DNA of 64,000 bases from Datisca glomerata (Eukaryota > Streptophyta > Magnoliopsida > Cucurbitales > Datiscaceae). Position numbers and translations under genes: made by a program. The stretch covers positions 744,001 through 808,000 of the forward strand of contig QANY01013209.1 of NCBI GenBank assembly GCA_003255025.1, written 5' to 3'. Within the stretch, counting starts at the first letter, position 1. Each line of letters starts with the position of its first letter. The notes beneath the pieces are model-generated. The model was given only the letters and a program-made list of their open reading frames with translations. It made no database searches and had not been told where the DNA came from. This document shows positions 22,416-34,645 of this stretch, piece after piece.

Positions 22416-24950
22416 ATCCCCTACATGAATGAAAAATTATCTTCTTTAAATATGTCAAACATAATGCAGACGCTGGTGCGATTACAAGTGAAGAGTAATT
22501 GCATCGAGATAGGTAACTTTTGACTTTGAACCTTCCCCAGTGAAAAACTATCAGATTTATTGGCTAATCAGTGAACGTGATGTCTTGAACCGTTCAGTCG
22601 TTTATGTAAACCAAGATATTAATAGAGTTCACACAATTCCTCCTTGACCATAGTTGGTTCTCACGTTGTGTTCATTTTGGCCTTGAACACCACTTGGTAT
22701 TATGAGTGTTTTAGAGAATTTAGCCTACGATTCTCATAGAAGCGGCCCCTTCACACTCACGTAGGTGATTTCCATTAAGAATATCCTGCTATACCCCACT
22801 TTTACAAAAGCAAGCTATAGAAATCATTAAAAGTGTAGCTTATCCTAGTTCTCGCGGTAGATGGGCACTGTCTCATCTTAGGAATGGGTAGGAGTAAGTG
22901 TCCTCTCAGTGCGACTGAGTCACAAATATAGTTTGGTTGTCTCTTTGAACCTAGATCTTGGGATCTCCAGTCAACTAGGTAGGGTTGCCATTACGACGAC
23001 TCTTAGTTAATGAATAGACTTTAAGCCATTCCCCTCGATGAACATTCTAATTGCCCTCTCATCAAACTTTTGCAACGGGTCCATTTTATTAAATTTGACC
23101 TTGTATATAGTCAAAGAAATTAATTCCACCTGAGAGTTATTCTCGACGGTACTTATATCTTTGACGTAAATGTCAAGATTTACCGTTATGCATATGTGTG
23201 CCATTTCAATATCTAGCTTCTTGGTTACAATTATGCATTGCATTGGGCACAAGTTTATAGGTCAATATTAGAATATCCTCCAACAAGTTTTTAAGCCATT
23301 TACTTCTTCACAATAAGAAGTTTCAACACTACTTTCCAAAATTTTGAGGATCATCTCCTAACAACTATGTTAGAAAATCAGCCCTAAGGACATTATTGTC
23401 CTTATCTTTTTTCAGGTTAAGCGATAGCCACATAAACTAAACACCCCCACACTTTAAATATTTCACTAAAATATCGACATTTCCATAATTGGTGAAGTAG
23501 TGTTCTATTGATCTATGCATGAAGGAATTTTCTCAGAAATAGAGCTTGCACATAACAAAATCATTCCCCCACAAGTTCAAGGTAATATTGAACTAATCAA
23601 TCAACATAGCATCTATCAGTCAACATTCGGTTCTTGTGTTTAGCACTACCGATCAATTTAGATAAATAAGAAGCAATACTTTAGTGAATCATTTCATTAT
23701 TTGAATAATATTCTCATCAAATGAAGACTCATATTCACCATACTTATTTATCCTTTTCGCTATGTTGTTTGAGATATTTAATTATTCTTCATTTTTACAT
23801 ATGCACCTCTTCACCAAAGGTCACGTTAAATTGAATTGTAATTTTACAATTCTCAAAAAGCTATAATACTAATTACCTTTACGTGATGTGTGCTACCATG
23901 GTGGTGTCTACTATGTAATGGCTCGATAAATTCTACAAATTTTTTAGGTAGGAAACCTTTTGATTAAACCGGAACCAATTCACAACGATATGGCCAATGA
24001 ATAAATAGTGTTCTTAAGACACTAGATTAGAGCCTCGCAAAACAATTAGTCATACACCATGACATCTAGTTTGGTTCATAAATACACTTGAAGCTTCACT
24101 TTTTACCAAACACGCCAGTTCGTAAAAATGTACACTTTTAATTTGTAATAACATAACTATTATTACATTAACGCATAAAATAAAATAGCAGCCAAGAAAC
24201 GGTGCAAAATCGAAAGGGCGGTTAAATCATACCAATTCCGCAATACTTTCTCCAATATTAAGAAGACAATGGGAAAACATTGTATAGTTTCTTGCCGATT
24301 GCAATTCCAAAAACAAATTCATTTTACAAATGGTGCAAACCTAATCATAATTATTTAAAATAATTCAATCTAATAAGTAAAGTACGTTGTGTCAACAATA
24401 TAATTTATATTCACACGTGAATATAACACATAAAAATAATGACAGAAAAATATGTGAAACATGTACAACATATTCTTAAATCTGACAACACAACATCGTA
24501 TTCCAAACAAAACAGAATTTAAATTACTCAATACTTCAAGGAATGCACAATCACCATGAGAATGTAAATTTTTCTCGGCAGAATCACTCACAATCAATTA
24601 TCACTATCTGAGATTCTGAATTACAAAGATCAGCCCAATTCCAAAATATTTACAAATCAATCTAATTCAAATGAGTTATAAATTAAAACAGTGGATATGG
24701 ATTAACGTGACTCGTGGGAAATAAGTTTAAACAAAATACCGTTTAGAAAAATGTAACTTCCCACTCGCTTCCCAAATGCAAGAACATCATATTCTCACTT
24801 TCCACCAACTTTTCACAAAATTGACACTACTTATTTAGAACAAATATACACTACATATATTATACTGAAATTATCACAGAATGATTTCGATTCCTAAACA
24901 TCCACTGTAATAAACAGTTTTAATAAATATAAGAAAAATTGTCTTAAGAT

Positions 24951-25436
24951 TATTGGAGAAAATATGCGTAAATTGCACCTTTATATGAAAATTACTTATA
25001 GTAATGGAACCATCTAAAATTCTGCAACAACAAAGAAACAAAAACTAATCTGAGTCTAGTATGAACACTGTGTCCTTAAGACAAGTTTTCTCTCTCCACG
25101 GTGCACAAGGTGATGAGCAATTGTCTCCCAAGATAGAACGAATTTTCGTTCTTACAGAAGTTGCACTTCAATCCATAAGAATCAACGAACACAAGTATAA
25201 TTTATAACCGCACACGTTAGTAAATATAGAGATGTGTAAAATAGAGAAAAAATTATATAACATTTTTATATTTCTTAAAAGACATATATGATCATCATAT
25301 ATATATTAATTCGTGGTCATACGAATAATCATTATAACCCTTCATTTTATTTAAAATAGTGTCAATTTAAAATTAAAAAGACACAATTATTATAACATTT
25401 CAGTTAAAAAAAAAATTTCATTCAAAATTTCTAACA
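24951..25436 (-). repeat. 5' LTR of LARD-like element
   Basis: Partner of 21919-22415. Its high-coordinate end reads TGTTAGAAATTTTGAATG on the minus strand. Sequence just inside it (24930-24950) does not match a common tRNA 3' end, so the primer is unknown or the site has decayed. Confidence 0.8.
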
Positions 25437-26039
25437 TAAATGAAGATCCATAAAAATAGAAGCAAAGAAAAAGCATTATAAAAATAGAAGAAAGTAAAGA
25501 AATGATTAATAAAAATAGGTTTAAACGTCAATCACGCAAACATACCAAAGCAATAATTCATCATCACCACGGAATGTTGGGCCCAAACACTTTAGTTGCG
25601 GAACAGACTTCCAAAGATGTTCCTTTCCATTCAAAATAAGCCACGTGTACCGTCATTTATAGCCTATACTTTATTCACGAAACTGCCATCGTTTACTTAC
25701 GTCGGAACTGGAAAAGATGGAATGTGAAACATGCGTATCTAATGATAGATGCGCACGATAAGTACGATGCTGACACGTGGGCCACCTACAACTTATTATT
25801 CTAACCGACAGTGATATATCTTAAAAAATTTCATTACTAAAAATTGAAAGGAAAATAATATTTTTACCTACCATTGATACTAATTCAAATGATAAGTATC
25901 TGTTGAACGTGAGAGTACTCTAATCTTCATTTCTTTTCATTTTGTTATTATGTGAGATTTTTAAAATGTGTGATTTTTAATTAGAGAAGTCATTCACTCA
26001 ACAAATTTTGCTCATCAAGGACCAAACTTTTATTGACGA
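25437..26039. other. Intergenic DNA
   Basis: No gene recognised. It holds G-box-like elements (CCACGTGTAC near 25640 and GACACGTGGG near 25770), but no adjacent transcript or coding frame supports a promoter call. Confidence 0.5.
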
Positions 26040-26244
26040 AAAAAATCAAGAGTTAAATGTCCTTTTTATTAATGATATTAATGAATAACTAAAAGTTTTT
26101 AGCGACACAATTTTAATTCTATAAACATTTCATCGACGGATTTTCAACCATGACATTTATTGTTAAAAAAAATTTACCAACAAGAAGTAGACTTTTGCCT
26201 ACAAAAATATTCATCGGTGATGACCGCTTTAATTTCTTGTAGTG
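26040..26244. mobile_element. CACTA-type element end (remnant or small non-autonomous element)
   Basis: The plus strand ends ...TTTAATTTCTTGTAGTG at 26244, the reverse complement of CACTACAAGAAATTAAA, a typical CACTA terminal inverted repeat. The preceding ~200 bp show GACGGATTTT/CATCGGTGATGACC blocks like CACTA subterminal DNA. No matching opposite end was found upstream, so the left limit is approximate. Confidence 0.5.
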
Positions 26245-27589
26245 TCACTGTTGGATAACCCTAATACAGCTCCCATAGTTTTGTTTTCAAAAATATGGTA
26301 TATGGTATGATAAAATTTTAAACTCGTACTCGATTATACATGTATATTTTTCCTAAACAACATGGGAGGGATTTTGGTTGCATGCATGGGTACTTTTTGT
26401 CCATTTAGGTAGAGAGAGAGTAGCTAATGGAAACATTGTCGGCTTCTAAGATGAGACAGGGTACCATAGCACTATCGAGAGAGAGAGAGAGTCAAGTGAT
26501 ATATATTTGACATTTTTTGTGTCAGTTGTTTGTGAGAATAGTTGAAGTCAGAGAGAACATAAACATGGGCTTCACGGTGCCTTATCGGGGTGTGTTCCAC
26601 TATATATCAACCTTTACACATAATATGTATATTAATTATACACTGGAAAATCATCAATAAATACTCGTTCGCCCAATTGATACTACATGGAGAATTTTAA
26701 ATTTCAAGAACGTATTACATTTTTTAAAATATAAAAAAATTATATTGTAAGACAGAATACATAAAAAATATAGAAACAATATTTTGAGAACTAATATTTT
26801 TCTACTCAAAGTTGTCATCAATTTGAAATGTTATTAGAGACTCTCACCCCTTCTTTCTCTATTGTCAAACCCTAGCAGCCCCCATTTTTTTCCAGCTTTT
26901 AGTCACTTTGCTCTCCCCATGACCCTCTTTGCCTCCCCTTTAGGGACCGTTTGGTATAGGATTATGAATAAATGATTTTTGAAATAAAATTACTAGAATA
27001 TGATTGTGGGAATATATATACCTGAAAAGTTAAGATTACTTTATTTGTTAACACTCGAGAATGTTCTGATTTAATGATGAAAGTGTTAGATTACTTTGTT
27101 TGTTTTGATGAAATATGCAAGTGGATGTTTTAGACATTATTGTCAAATTATAATTTTACCCTTGAACTAAAATATGCTTATGAATAATAATTACTTAATT
27201 TATAATAAGACGACCAATATAAGTAATAACAAAAATATAAATTTTACCCGTGGATTTTTTTCGTATATACTTATTAATTTTTCGATCAAACCATTATATT
27301 ATGATACCTTGTGTTGATTTTCATCAAATATTGTCCATACAATTGAATCAACACTGCTCTGAGTGTATTAATGTGGTATAAAATTTATAATATAAGATAA
27401 TAATTCTTATAAGAAAATCACCCATGATTTTTAACTCAATAATCAATATTATAGTACTAAAATAAATTTCTATCAAATTTCAATCATGATAATAAGTAAA
27501 ATTCAATTTATAGTTAGTCAAATATCAAAGCATGTAAACATAATATATTTTATAAAATATGCAAAAGTTGTCCCTCCAAGTAGTCCAAC
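26245..27589. other. Intergenic DNA, AT-rich
   Basis: No gene recognised. A short GA microsatellite lies at about 26475-26492. GGGACCGTTTGGTATAG at about 26943 resembles the start of a DNA transposon with GTTTGGT-type ends and could be the far end of the Harbinger remnant that follows, but no partner end was found. Confidence 0.45.
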
Positions 27590-28150
27590 TAGTTGACGGC
27601 TCCACGTAGGTTACATGTTGGCTCTCAACAAATTGTTCATCAAAATAGTCATTTTGTAACTCAAAAGGATCCGTATACATTTCACGTCAAATCAAATTAT
27701 GAAGAAGGCAACATGCCATAATGGTCCTACATTGAATTTTAACGGGGTAATAAGACCATTATGGCTTGTTGCCGAGGAATGCCTCATGTTGAAGAATTTT
27801 TCAAGAGTAGTTGGTTGATGTCCTTCCCTCCAATCATTCAAATGGTATCGTTTCCCTCTGTATGGTGCCAAGAAACCTTCACCATTGGTATATCCAGCAT
27901 CACATAAGTAGTAATATCCTATTATCGGGACAACTGATTAGGGTTATACATAGTTAAGAAAATAAAACAGGTCAATCTCTTGCTGATGTTAACAATTATC
28001 TTGGGGTACCTTAAACCCATTTGTTCTAGGTAAAGCATCACGAATAACTGAAATAGCTATACCTTCTTGTCAACAAAATCAATCCAGAAGCTAGCTTGAG
28101 CTCTCTAGCAAGGATCAGAAGACGACAACGGAGCTATACCTTATGCCTAC
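27590..28150 (-). pseudogene. PIF/Harbinger transposase (DDE_4 nuclease) fragment
   Basis: Minus-strand translation, with shifts, gives IRDALPRTNGFKVPQ (about 28005-28050), then YYYLCDAGYTNGEGFLAPYR and a following WREGHQPTTLEKFFNMRHSS (about 27745-27915). These are signature segments of plant Harbinger nucleases; the DAGY Asp is one of the DDE residues. The segments are interrupted by inserted sequence at about 27925-28000 and by stops, so the gene is dead. No complete TIR pair was identified. Confidence 0.75.
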
Positions 28151-28214
28151 ATGTATCAGAGAAATTAACATATTTGACCAAATGATAAATATGTGAATAA
28201 TGTATTAATCACAT

Positions 28215-28312
28215 CCAATGATGTTTAGTCTATAACAGATAACAAATTTCATATGATGCTTGGTCTCTAACAGATAACAAATTTCATATGATGTTTGGTC
28301 TCTAACAAATAA
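28215..28312. repeat. ~44-bp tandem repeat, 2-2.5 copies
   Basis: Blocks of GATGTTTGGTCTCTAACA followed by ATAACAAATTTCATAT recur directly. It lies between the Harbinger fragment and the C/T minisatellite. Confidence 0.75.
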
Positions 28313-28327
28313 CTATGGGTGTTCAAT

Positions 28328-28845
28328 ATGTCACACCTCTCCCTCTCCCTCAGCCTAGTCCCTCTCCCTCAGATCAGACCCTCTCCCTCTCCCTCAGCTC
28401 AGACTGCCTCTCGTCTCTCCCTCTCCCTCATATCATACCCTCTCCCTCTCCCTCATATCATACCATCTCCCTCTCCCTTAATAGTCAATCCCTCTCGCCT
28501 CTACCTCTCCCTCATCTCAGTCCCTCTCCCTCTACCTCAGCTCAATCCCTCTCCCTCTCCCTCAGCTCAGTACATCCTCCTCACGCCTCTCCCTCTCCCT
28601 CAGCTCAGTCCATCTTCATCTCCATCAGCTCAGTCCATCCTCCTCTCGCATCTCCTTTTCCCTCAGCTCAGTCCCTCTCCCTCTCCCTCAGCTTAGTCCA
28701 TCCTCCTCTCTCTCAGCTTAGTCCATCCTTCTCTCGCCTCTCCCTCTCCCTCAGCTCAGTCGATCATCCTTTCGTCTCTCCCTCTCCCTCAGCTCAGTCC
28801 ATCCTCCTCTTGCCTCTCTCTCTCCCTCCCTCAAATCGAGCTACA
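28328..28845. repeat. C/T-rich minisatellite (CTCCCTCAGCTCAGTCC family)
   Basis: Variable units of about 20-45 bp built from CCTCTCCCTCTCCCTCA and GCTCAGTCCATCCTCCTCTCG. Open frames over it (S/P/L-rich) follow from its composition. Related C/T-rich sequence recurs in the CACTA element (about 40600-41400) and in the hAT-like element (about 54850-55325). Confidence 0.85.
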
Positions 28846-31800
28846 AATTCTATACTATAGCAACATCTTCAACTAATTTATAGTAATTTGATATGAAACA
28901 AAATATATACAGAATCTTCCTAGAGCTCCAACACATAAAAGAGAAACTTCTCCTGACTGTCAATACGAGTTTATTGCTCAATCCTCAAGATTGAGTTTAT
29001 TCATTTAGAATAAAAAAATCAAACCTCACATCAACAAAACCATAGCTCTCTCCTCTATCTTTTTCATTGAGGATAATTTTACTCCTTTTTGAAAGCCACC
29101 CAGTTGCAGCCCTAGATCTATTGGAAATCAATTCTGATTTCAGAAATTAACTAGGTCTAAATAGCGATAACAAGTGTGTAGACACCTCGGAGTAAAAACT
29201 CTCATTTTCCTTCTCCTCTCAATTTTTGATAGGCAGTGAAAGTAGTCTCCCTAGGTTTTTCCTCTGTTCTAATTAATGGTGCCTTAAAGACTTAGACATA
29301 ATATGAGATAAGCCTCATATATTTATAGTAAAATCTAGTGGTTACTGTTGTGGCTGAAAATTATATATTAATTAAAACTAATTAAATCAACTTATAATTT
29401 TAGTTACTAAAATAGGATCAAAATGGTTGACTGTCAGGCATCCATGTCTTTCCTATTAATTACTAGTAAAGACAATACGTATAACTCATAGGCTAGCTCG
29501 GGACCATAAGGCTAAATGATTAATAAACTCTCCCGACCAACCCATGATCAGATTTATTAGTTGCAAATTACAATCATTCTCCTATAGAATTGTGGTTGAA
29601 CTCCAATCATATTTTATATTACTCGATGTAATTCTCCTTGATCTACTAATTCATTATGTGTTGCCCAACTATAAAATAACACGTGTTAATTATATGTGGT
29701 ACCATCAAACTAATGCATACATATCATGTTCCTTAAGTTTCAAATCTCATTCTAGTGATCAACTATGATAATTTTCATACTTTATACTTAAAGTAAAATG
29801 ATCAAATCTCTGAGAAATCATTAGAGATACTGAGTACTTGCATTGCTATGATCACATAAATGAATTATGTTAAAGGGTATTATGTCACTTACTTAAAAGA
29901 ATCTTGCATCCCTACTATCTAACAACTCAGTCGCCCAAACTAAAGATTTATTTACTCATAGAATCTCAACCATGGTAGATTAAAATAACTGAAATATTAA
30001 AAATGACTTCATAAACTCTCTCAAAATTAGAAACAATAATAACATAATTATAATGAATATTAAAATCAAACTCATTATTCTTTTCAATTTATTCTAAATG
30101 CACTAGTATATTAATTAGGTGCTCTACGCAACGACCAAAGTATGTCATCCTACAAGACAAAGTTATGTACGATAATTTTTTTGTAAAACACACAACTATA
30201 CTAGACTGTGAAAATAGATATTTACAGTTCATAAAGACTCTTGGAGTTACCTACCTTATTTTCATGAGCTAAACTACATTTTGTTTGCATAGTAAATCAC
30301 ACAACTTTAGTAGAGTGTGAAAATAGATAGTTACACTCATAAATGACTATTGGTTATTTATATTTTTTTCAAGAATGTATTGCACGTAATTATTATAATA
30401 AACTAAAAATCTTAAGATAAATAAAATTTACGTGCTTTAAAGGAACAGCCTTAACAGAAAATGGGTTGGACGTGTCATTTAGTCAACCCGTTTTGTAGTA
30501 ATGGTTATGGCGTAAGGCCATTTACTAACATGTCCTGTCCCTAGGTGGGATCAATTCATAAAGGAACCTTTCCCATATGGCGGAAAAATGGAGCAACGTC
30601 CTAAGACTTCTTCATCGGCTACAGCGGAATTGAACTCTCCTCACAATCATAGTGTAGTCTTGCCCTAATTCTACAAATTCACTATATTCATGTCGTTCCA
30701 GACGTGTGTGAATGTATCTACCAAGCTTTGTCATCTAGTTCAGTTGTGGGGTCATAATGACGTCATAGACATCAGAGTGATCATCTACGAGAGGAATAAA
30801 AAACATAGTCTCATTTACTTTCATTTTGCTCAGTTTTTGAAAGCAAGTTGATCATATTTTAACCTAATGGCTTTATGTTCTTCACATTTTATTTAGAATA
30901 TGCACTAGATGGAGATTTTGGCATAAGAGTGAAGTCAGAAATATTATTCAGTAGACTTACATTCGTTTACGTTATATTATAGTTTCATAATATAATTTAC
31001 ACCGTATAATTTTACTAAATATGATTAAGGGTACTTTTCAATAGTAATTTTTTTACAAAGTTAATTTTTAATGGTGTATCTTTCAAGTCGAGGTTAGTAC
31101 GAATTTTGTAAATGAAAGATAATTATAAATATACTATCGTTGATTTATTTCAACTATTTATCCATTTTAATTTATAATGATTTGGAAAAACTTATAAACA
31201 ACCAACTTGATTTACACATACTGACAGAAAATAATTAGTTTACTCAAATTAAGTTCATATTTAATAATTCTATCAAAATAATCAGACTTGAGATGTCTAG
31301 GTACATACAGAGCGAGAGGGCTTGTAGTATTTAAGGATAAAAGTGTGTTAGTCTATAAATAAGTAGATTAGAAAAGAAAAAAGTAATGAAATTTCAAAGT
31401 CAGGGTATATATACAAAATGGTTAGATTTCAAAAATTTTAATTTTAGTGGAGTTACTAATACAAAAAAGTGTAAAAATCTAAAAATTACTGTACTAAAGT
31501 TAAAAAAAGGCAGTGGGGTCAGGTGGCTCTGGCACTAATTTTGGGCGTCTCTCTTAGGATTCTCTCAGTTCTTCGGTGTCGTTTTAATTTATTTACCTAT
31601 ACAATCGATGAGGTTGTGTAATACTAGTTTGTGAAATGTTATATAGTTAATATATGTTAACTTGTTTATGTATTTTATATTTCACAGCTAAGCTAAGAAA
31701 TAAAATATAGTGAATAGTCTCCATTTAAAATCTCTAAAACTTATTTGTTTTGCTGTAATACAACTTTGACGATATCTGCTTTTTGTAATGGCAATTAATT

Positions 31801-33108
31801 ATGGCAAAAATAATTTATATTTATTTTTACACTTCAAATTTAGTGTTATTATTTTACTTTCACTTGTGATATATGTAGTTGAGTAATTTTTGTATGAATA
31901 TGTTAAATTACGACATCATAAATTTGTTGTAGTAATTTGTAAGAGGTACATTGCACGCTATAAATTAAATAATAAAATTCTACTAAATTAATATTTTCAA
32001 AGATAAAAAACTACTAAACATCTGTGTGAAAAAATTATACGGGGAAATACTATTATTCATAGAATTCATAAAAATATATTATATTTCATTCAACTAATAT
32101 ATAGTTGTTGCTTCAAACTATATTCTTTTTAATTATATGTTTTGAATAATAAATTTACATTTGATTTATTTCAAATTTTTTTTCATGTCTTATTTTCATT
32201 TAATACATGTTAATAGAAAATTTTAGGAAATATCCGCCTTCACCTCAATTTATATAACTATAGATGGAGTACATTTCATTCTTTGGAAAGAGAACATGCT
32301 TTATAAATTGGTTTGAATTCTTAATTGATTTTCTTATGAGGTAATAAAAGTATAAATATTCATATAGACAAATGTGAAGGAAAAATAGGACATAGATCTC
32401 AAACATACATTAAATTAATATTGATTTGGTGGGGAGATGCTTTGGTCACAAATAGTCAAACTTTTAAAAACAATTCACTTAAAATGTCTTTGAGTTTCTA
32501 ATTATTTTTCGTTAAGTTAAAAATGTCTGTTCATAAAGACATAAAGGTGATAAGAAAAAAAGGACGGAAGATCTTGATTAACTCAGATGATTTGGCGAAA
32601 TATTATTAAGTTATGGTCTATATTGACTAATTCAAAATAGATCTAAGGAATTTTGGTGCTGCCCCAAGGACCAAACTATATATCCAATTCATTGAACATG
32701 AACTTAAATAAAACAAACTCTACTGTTTTTGGTATTTGTTGTTTGGACTTTATGCTTCAAACAATAATGAAGTCATGTAAAGAAATGAATCAAAAGAGGC
32801 TCTCTGATGCTAACAGTGGACAAAACCAATCATCCAATTTTAAACTAGCTCAACTCCTCTCTCATCCCATGCTTCTCATCACATGCATCGCATTCTTTAA
32901 ACCCTGCATCCAAACAAAAGTTCACTTACATTATTTTAAATTAAAGAAGAAATCGGATAAAATACATTATTTTTAATTGTATTTGATTGATAAAATTGTA
33001 GGGACTAAGTTGAAAAAAAAAATTAAATGTGATGATCAAAATTTTAAGGGTGTAAACTGTATATCACCCAAAAACTTAATTAAAAAAGATTAGGGTTATT
33101 GATTTTTA
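28846..33108. other. AT-rich intergenic DNA
   Basis: No gene recognised on either strand. A diverged direct duplication is visible at about 30130-30240 and 30295-30360 (CACACAACT, then TAGTAGAGTGTGAAAATAGATA). The 107-codon frame at 32653-32976 has no recognisable domain and is not called. Confidence 0.6.
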
Positions 33109-33190
33109 TGGATAATGAGGACAAGGGTATATTTGTAATAATGAGGACAGGGTATATTTGTAATAATGAGGACAGGGTATATTTGTAATT
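33109..33190. repeat. ~27-bp tandem repeat, three copies
   Basis: ATAATGAGGACAGGGTATAT followed by TTGTA repeats three times. The first copy has one extra base (GACAAGGG). Confidence 0.85.
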
Positions 33191-33817
33191 TAACCTACGC
33201 ATAATTTGGAAAATAGGGGCAAAAATTGAAGTAAAAAAAAGTGGAAGAAAAAATTGAACCGATTGAGCAGACAAGTACAATCTTTTGGGTCCCCAAATGT
33301 TATTTTGGTCCTGTTTCCAACATTGCTTACTTTCTTGTCCTTTGGGATGTCCGCAACTCTCCGTTTCATTTTCCTTTTTTCTCCCTTTTACTTTTATACT
33401 AAATACTCTTTTTTAATTAAATCACGAGATTATCTTCTATAAAACGAATATTTAGAATACTTCTACAGTAATCAAAATATAAAACAAGTTTTATTTAATT
33501 AAATAATATGTTAATTATTCATATATTTATGTTGATATATTATCATCTAATAAGATAATTTTATGTATATTATGGTCAGTGTAAAATTATTTCTTTAATT
33601 ATTTTCTATATGTAAGCTTTAATGTTGCAATAAGTTTTCAGTATTTTCGTAGTATATATATACTTATTCTTTTAAATATCCATAAATTTATTCAAAAAAA
33701 TTAGTTAAATGTGAATAGAAAAAGAAGTACAACGTGATTAAATTAATCTCCACAGTCCCACACTCACTTTGTCATTCTACAGTGTATTCCATTTTATCAC
33801 TCCCTAATTTCAACATG

Positions 33818-33825
33818 TATAAATA
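33818..33825 (+). promoter_or_regulatory. TATA box of the zinc-finger gene
   Basis: TATAAATA lies about 30 bp before the CT-rich leader and 145 bp before the ATG at 33971. That spacing gives a transcription start near 33850, at the beginning of the CT repeat. Confidence 0.6.
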
Positions 33826-33848
33826 CTGAATCTAATGCAAACCCTTTA

Positions 33849-33906
33849 CACCTCTCTCTCTCTCCGAGTCAGTCTCTCTCTCTCTGAGTCTCTCTCTCTC
33901 TCTCTG

Positions 33907-33945
<39 letters not shown>

Positions 33946-33967
33946 CTCTCTCTCTCTCTCTCTCTCA
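33849..33967 (+). repeat. CT microsatellite in the 5' UTR
   Basis: Long (CT)n runs are interrupted by GAGT four times and end three bases before the ATG of the zinc-finger gene. CT-rich leaders are common in plant genes. Length variation here could affect expression (inference). Confidence 0.85.
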
Positions 33968-33970
33968 TTA

Positions 33971-34645
33971 ATGGCAGAGCTAGACTATCAAAGTAAGCTA
34001 AACAATAACAGTCCAAGTACACGTTTAAAACTCTTTGGATTCGACGTCCGGGAAGACGACGAAGATTCCGTCAAAACCCCATCTGGGTCATCGGACTCCG
34101 GCGGTTTTCCTCCCTCCGGCGAACGTAAATACGAGTGTCAGTACTGCTGCCGAGAGTTTGCCAATTCACAAGCCCTTGGTGGCCACCAAAACGCCCACAA
34201 AAAGGAAAGGCAGCAACTCAAGCGAGCCCAATTACAAGCCAGCCGAAACGCCGCTGTTTCTTACATACGAAACCCGATCATCTCCGCCTTCGCGCCTCCG
34301 CCTCATCTCCTTTCCCCGGTGGGGTCCGTGGTGGTTCCGTCCGGTGCCGCTACACCCTCGTGGGTTTATGTACCACGTGGTCCGCCTCCATTCCAAGTCT
34401 CGCACGGATGTGTGTTCCCTTCCACCGCCGCAGTAGGTGGCAGAGGTGGGGCGTCAACCGTCACGTACGGAGGAGGGGTCGGAGATTCTTCGTCGTTGAT
34501 CACAATAGGCTCACAATTGCACAGTGGGGTCCATGGGAGGGTTGATGGGCCTTCATTGAGTAGGTTTTCGAAAGGGGATGGCGGGCCTTTTGATGATGGA
34601 TTAGGTTTGGACTTGCACCTCAGCCTCGCCCCAGCTGCGCCGTGA
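33971..34645 (+). CDS. Single C2H2 (QALGGH) zinc-finger transcription factor with EAR motif
   Basis: An intact single-exon gene of 224 codons. Residues about 18-26 read RLKLFGFDV, a motif of the GIS/ZFP5/ZFP6/ZFP8 group. The finger follows at about residues 54-76, with CQYC, the plant-specific QALGGH recognition helix, and a second His (HQNAH), so all four zinc ligands are present. The middle is rich in Pro, Ser and Gly. The C-terminus ends in LDLHLSLAP, an EAR-type LxLxL repression motif that would recruit TOPLESS-type corepressors. Family members act in the nucleus and control trichome initiation and hormone responses; that role is inferred from family. The ATG follows the CT leader directly and GC content rises sharply in the frame. 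The longer frames in other registers are shadows. Confidence 0.93.
   Translation: MAELDYQSKLNNNSPSTRLKLFGFDVREDDEDSVKTPSGSSDSGGFPPSGERKYECQYCCREFANSQALGGHQNAHKKERQQLKRAQLQASRNAAVSYIRNPIISAFAPPPHLLSPVGSVVVPSGAATPSWVYVPRGPPPFQVSHGCVFPSTAAVGGRGGASTVTYGGGVGDSSSLITIGSQLHSGVHGRVDGPSLSRFSKGDGGPFDDGLGLDLHLSLAPAAP

Larger units (their letters stand above)
21919..25436 (-). mobile_element. Non-coding LTR retroelement (LARD-like), 3.5 kb
   Basis: Two direct repeats of about 490 bp flank 2.5 kb without recognisable gag or pol. On the minus strand the LTRs begin TGTTGGAAATTTTGAAT (TGTTAGAAA in the other copy). A polypurine tract GTAGGGGAT lies immediately before the LTR at 22415, fixing the orientation as minus. 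Flanking pentamers TAAAG (21914-21918) and TAAAT (25437-25441) are a near-perfect target duplication. LTR divergence is well over 10 percent by eye, so the insertion is old. The internal short frame at 23007-23252 shows no retroviral motif. No good primer site was seen next to the 5' LTR. Confidence 0.82.

Noticed and set aside
28315..28860. Ser/Pro/Leu-rich protein of 181 codons
   Set aside because: The frame lies entirely in a C/T-rich minisatellite; several frames are open together because of the composition.
32653..32976. Possible 107-codon gene
   Set aside because: No domain, no homologue recalled, ordinary AT-rich composition and no promoter context.
34035..34545. Alternative frames (133 and 136 codons) over the zinc-finger gene
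   Set aside because: They are shadows of the GC-rich coding frame 33971-34645, which alone has a domain structure.
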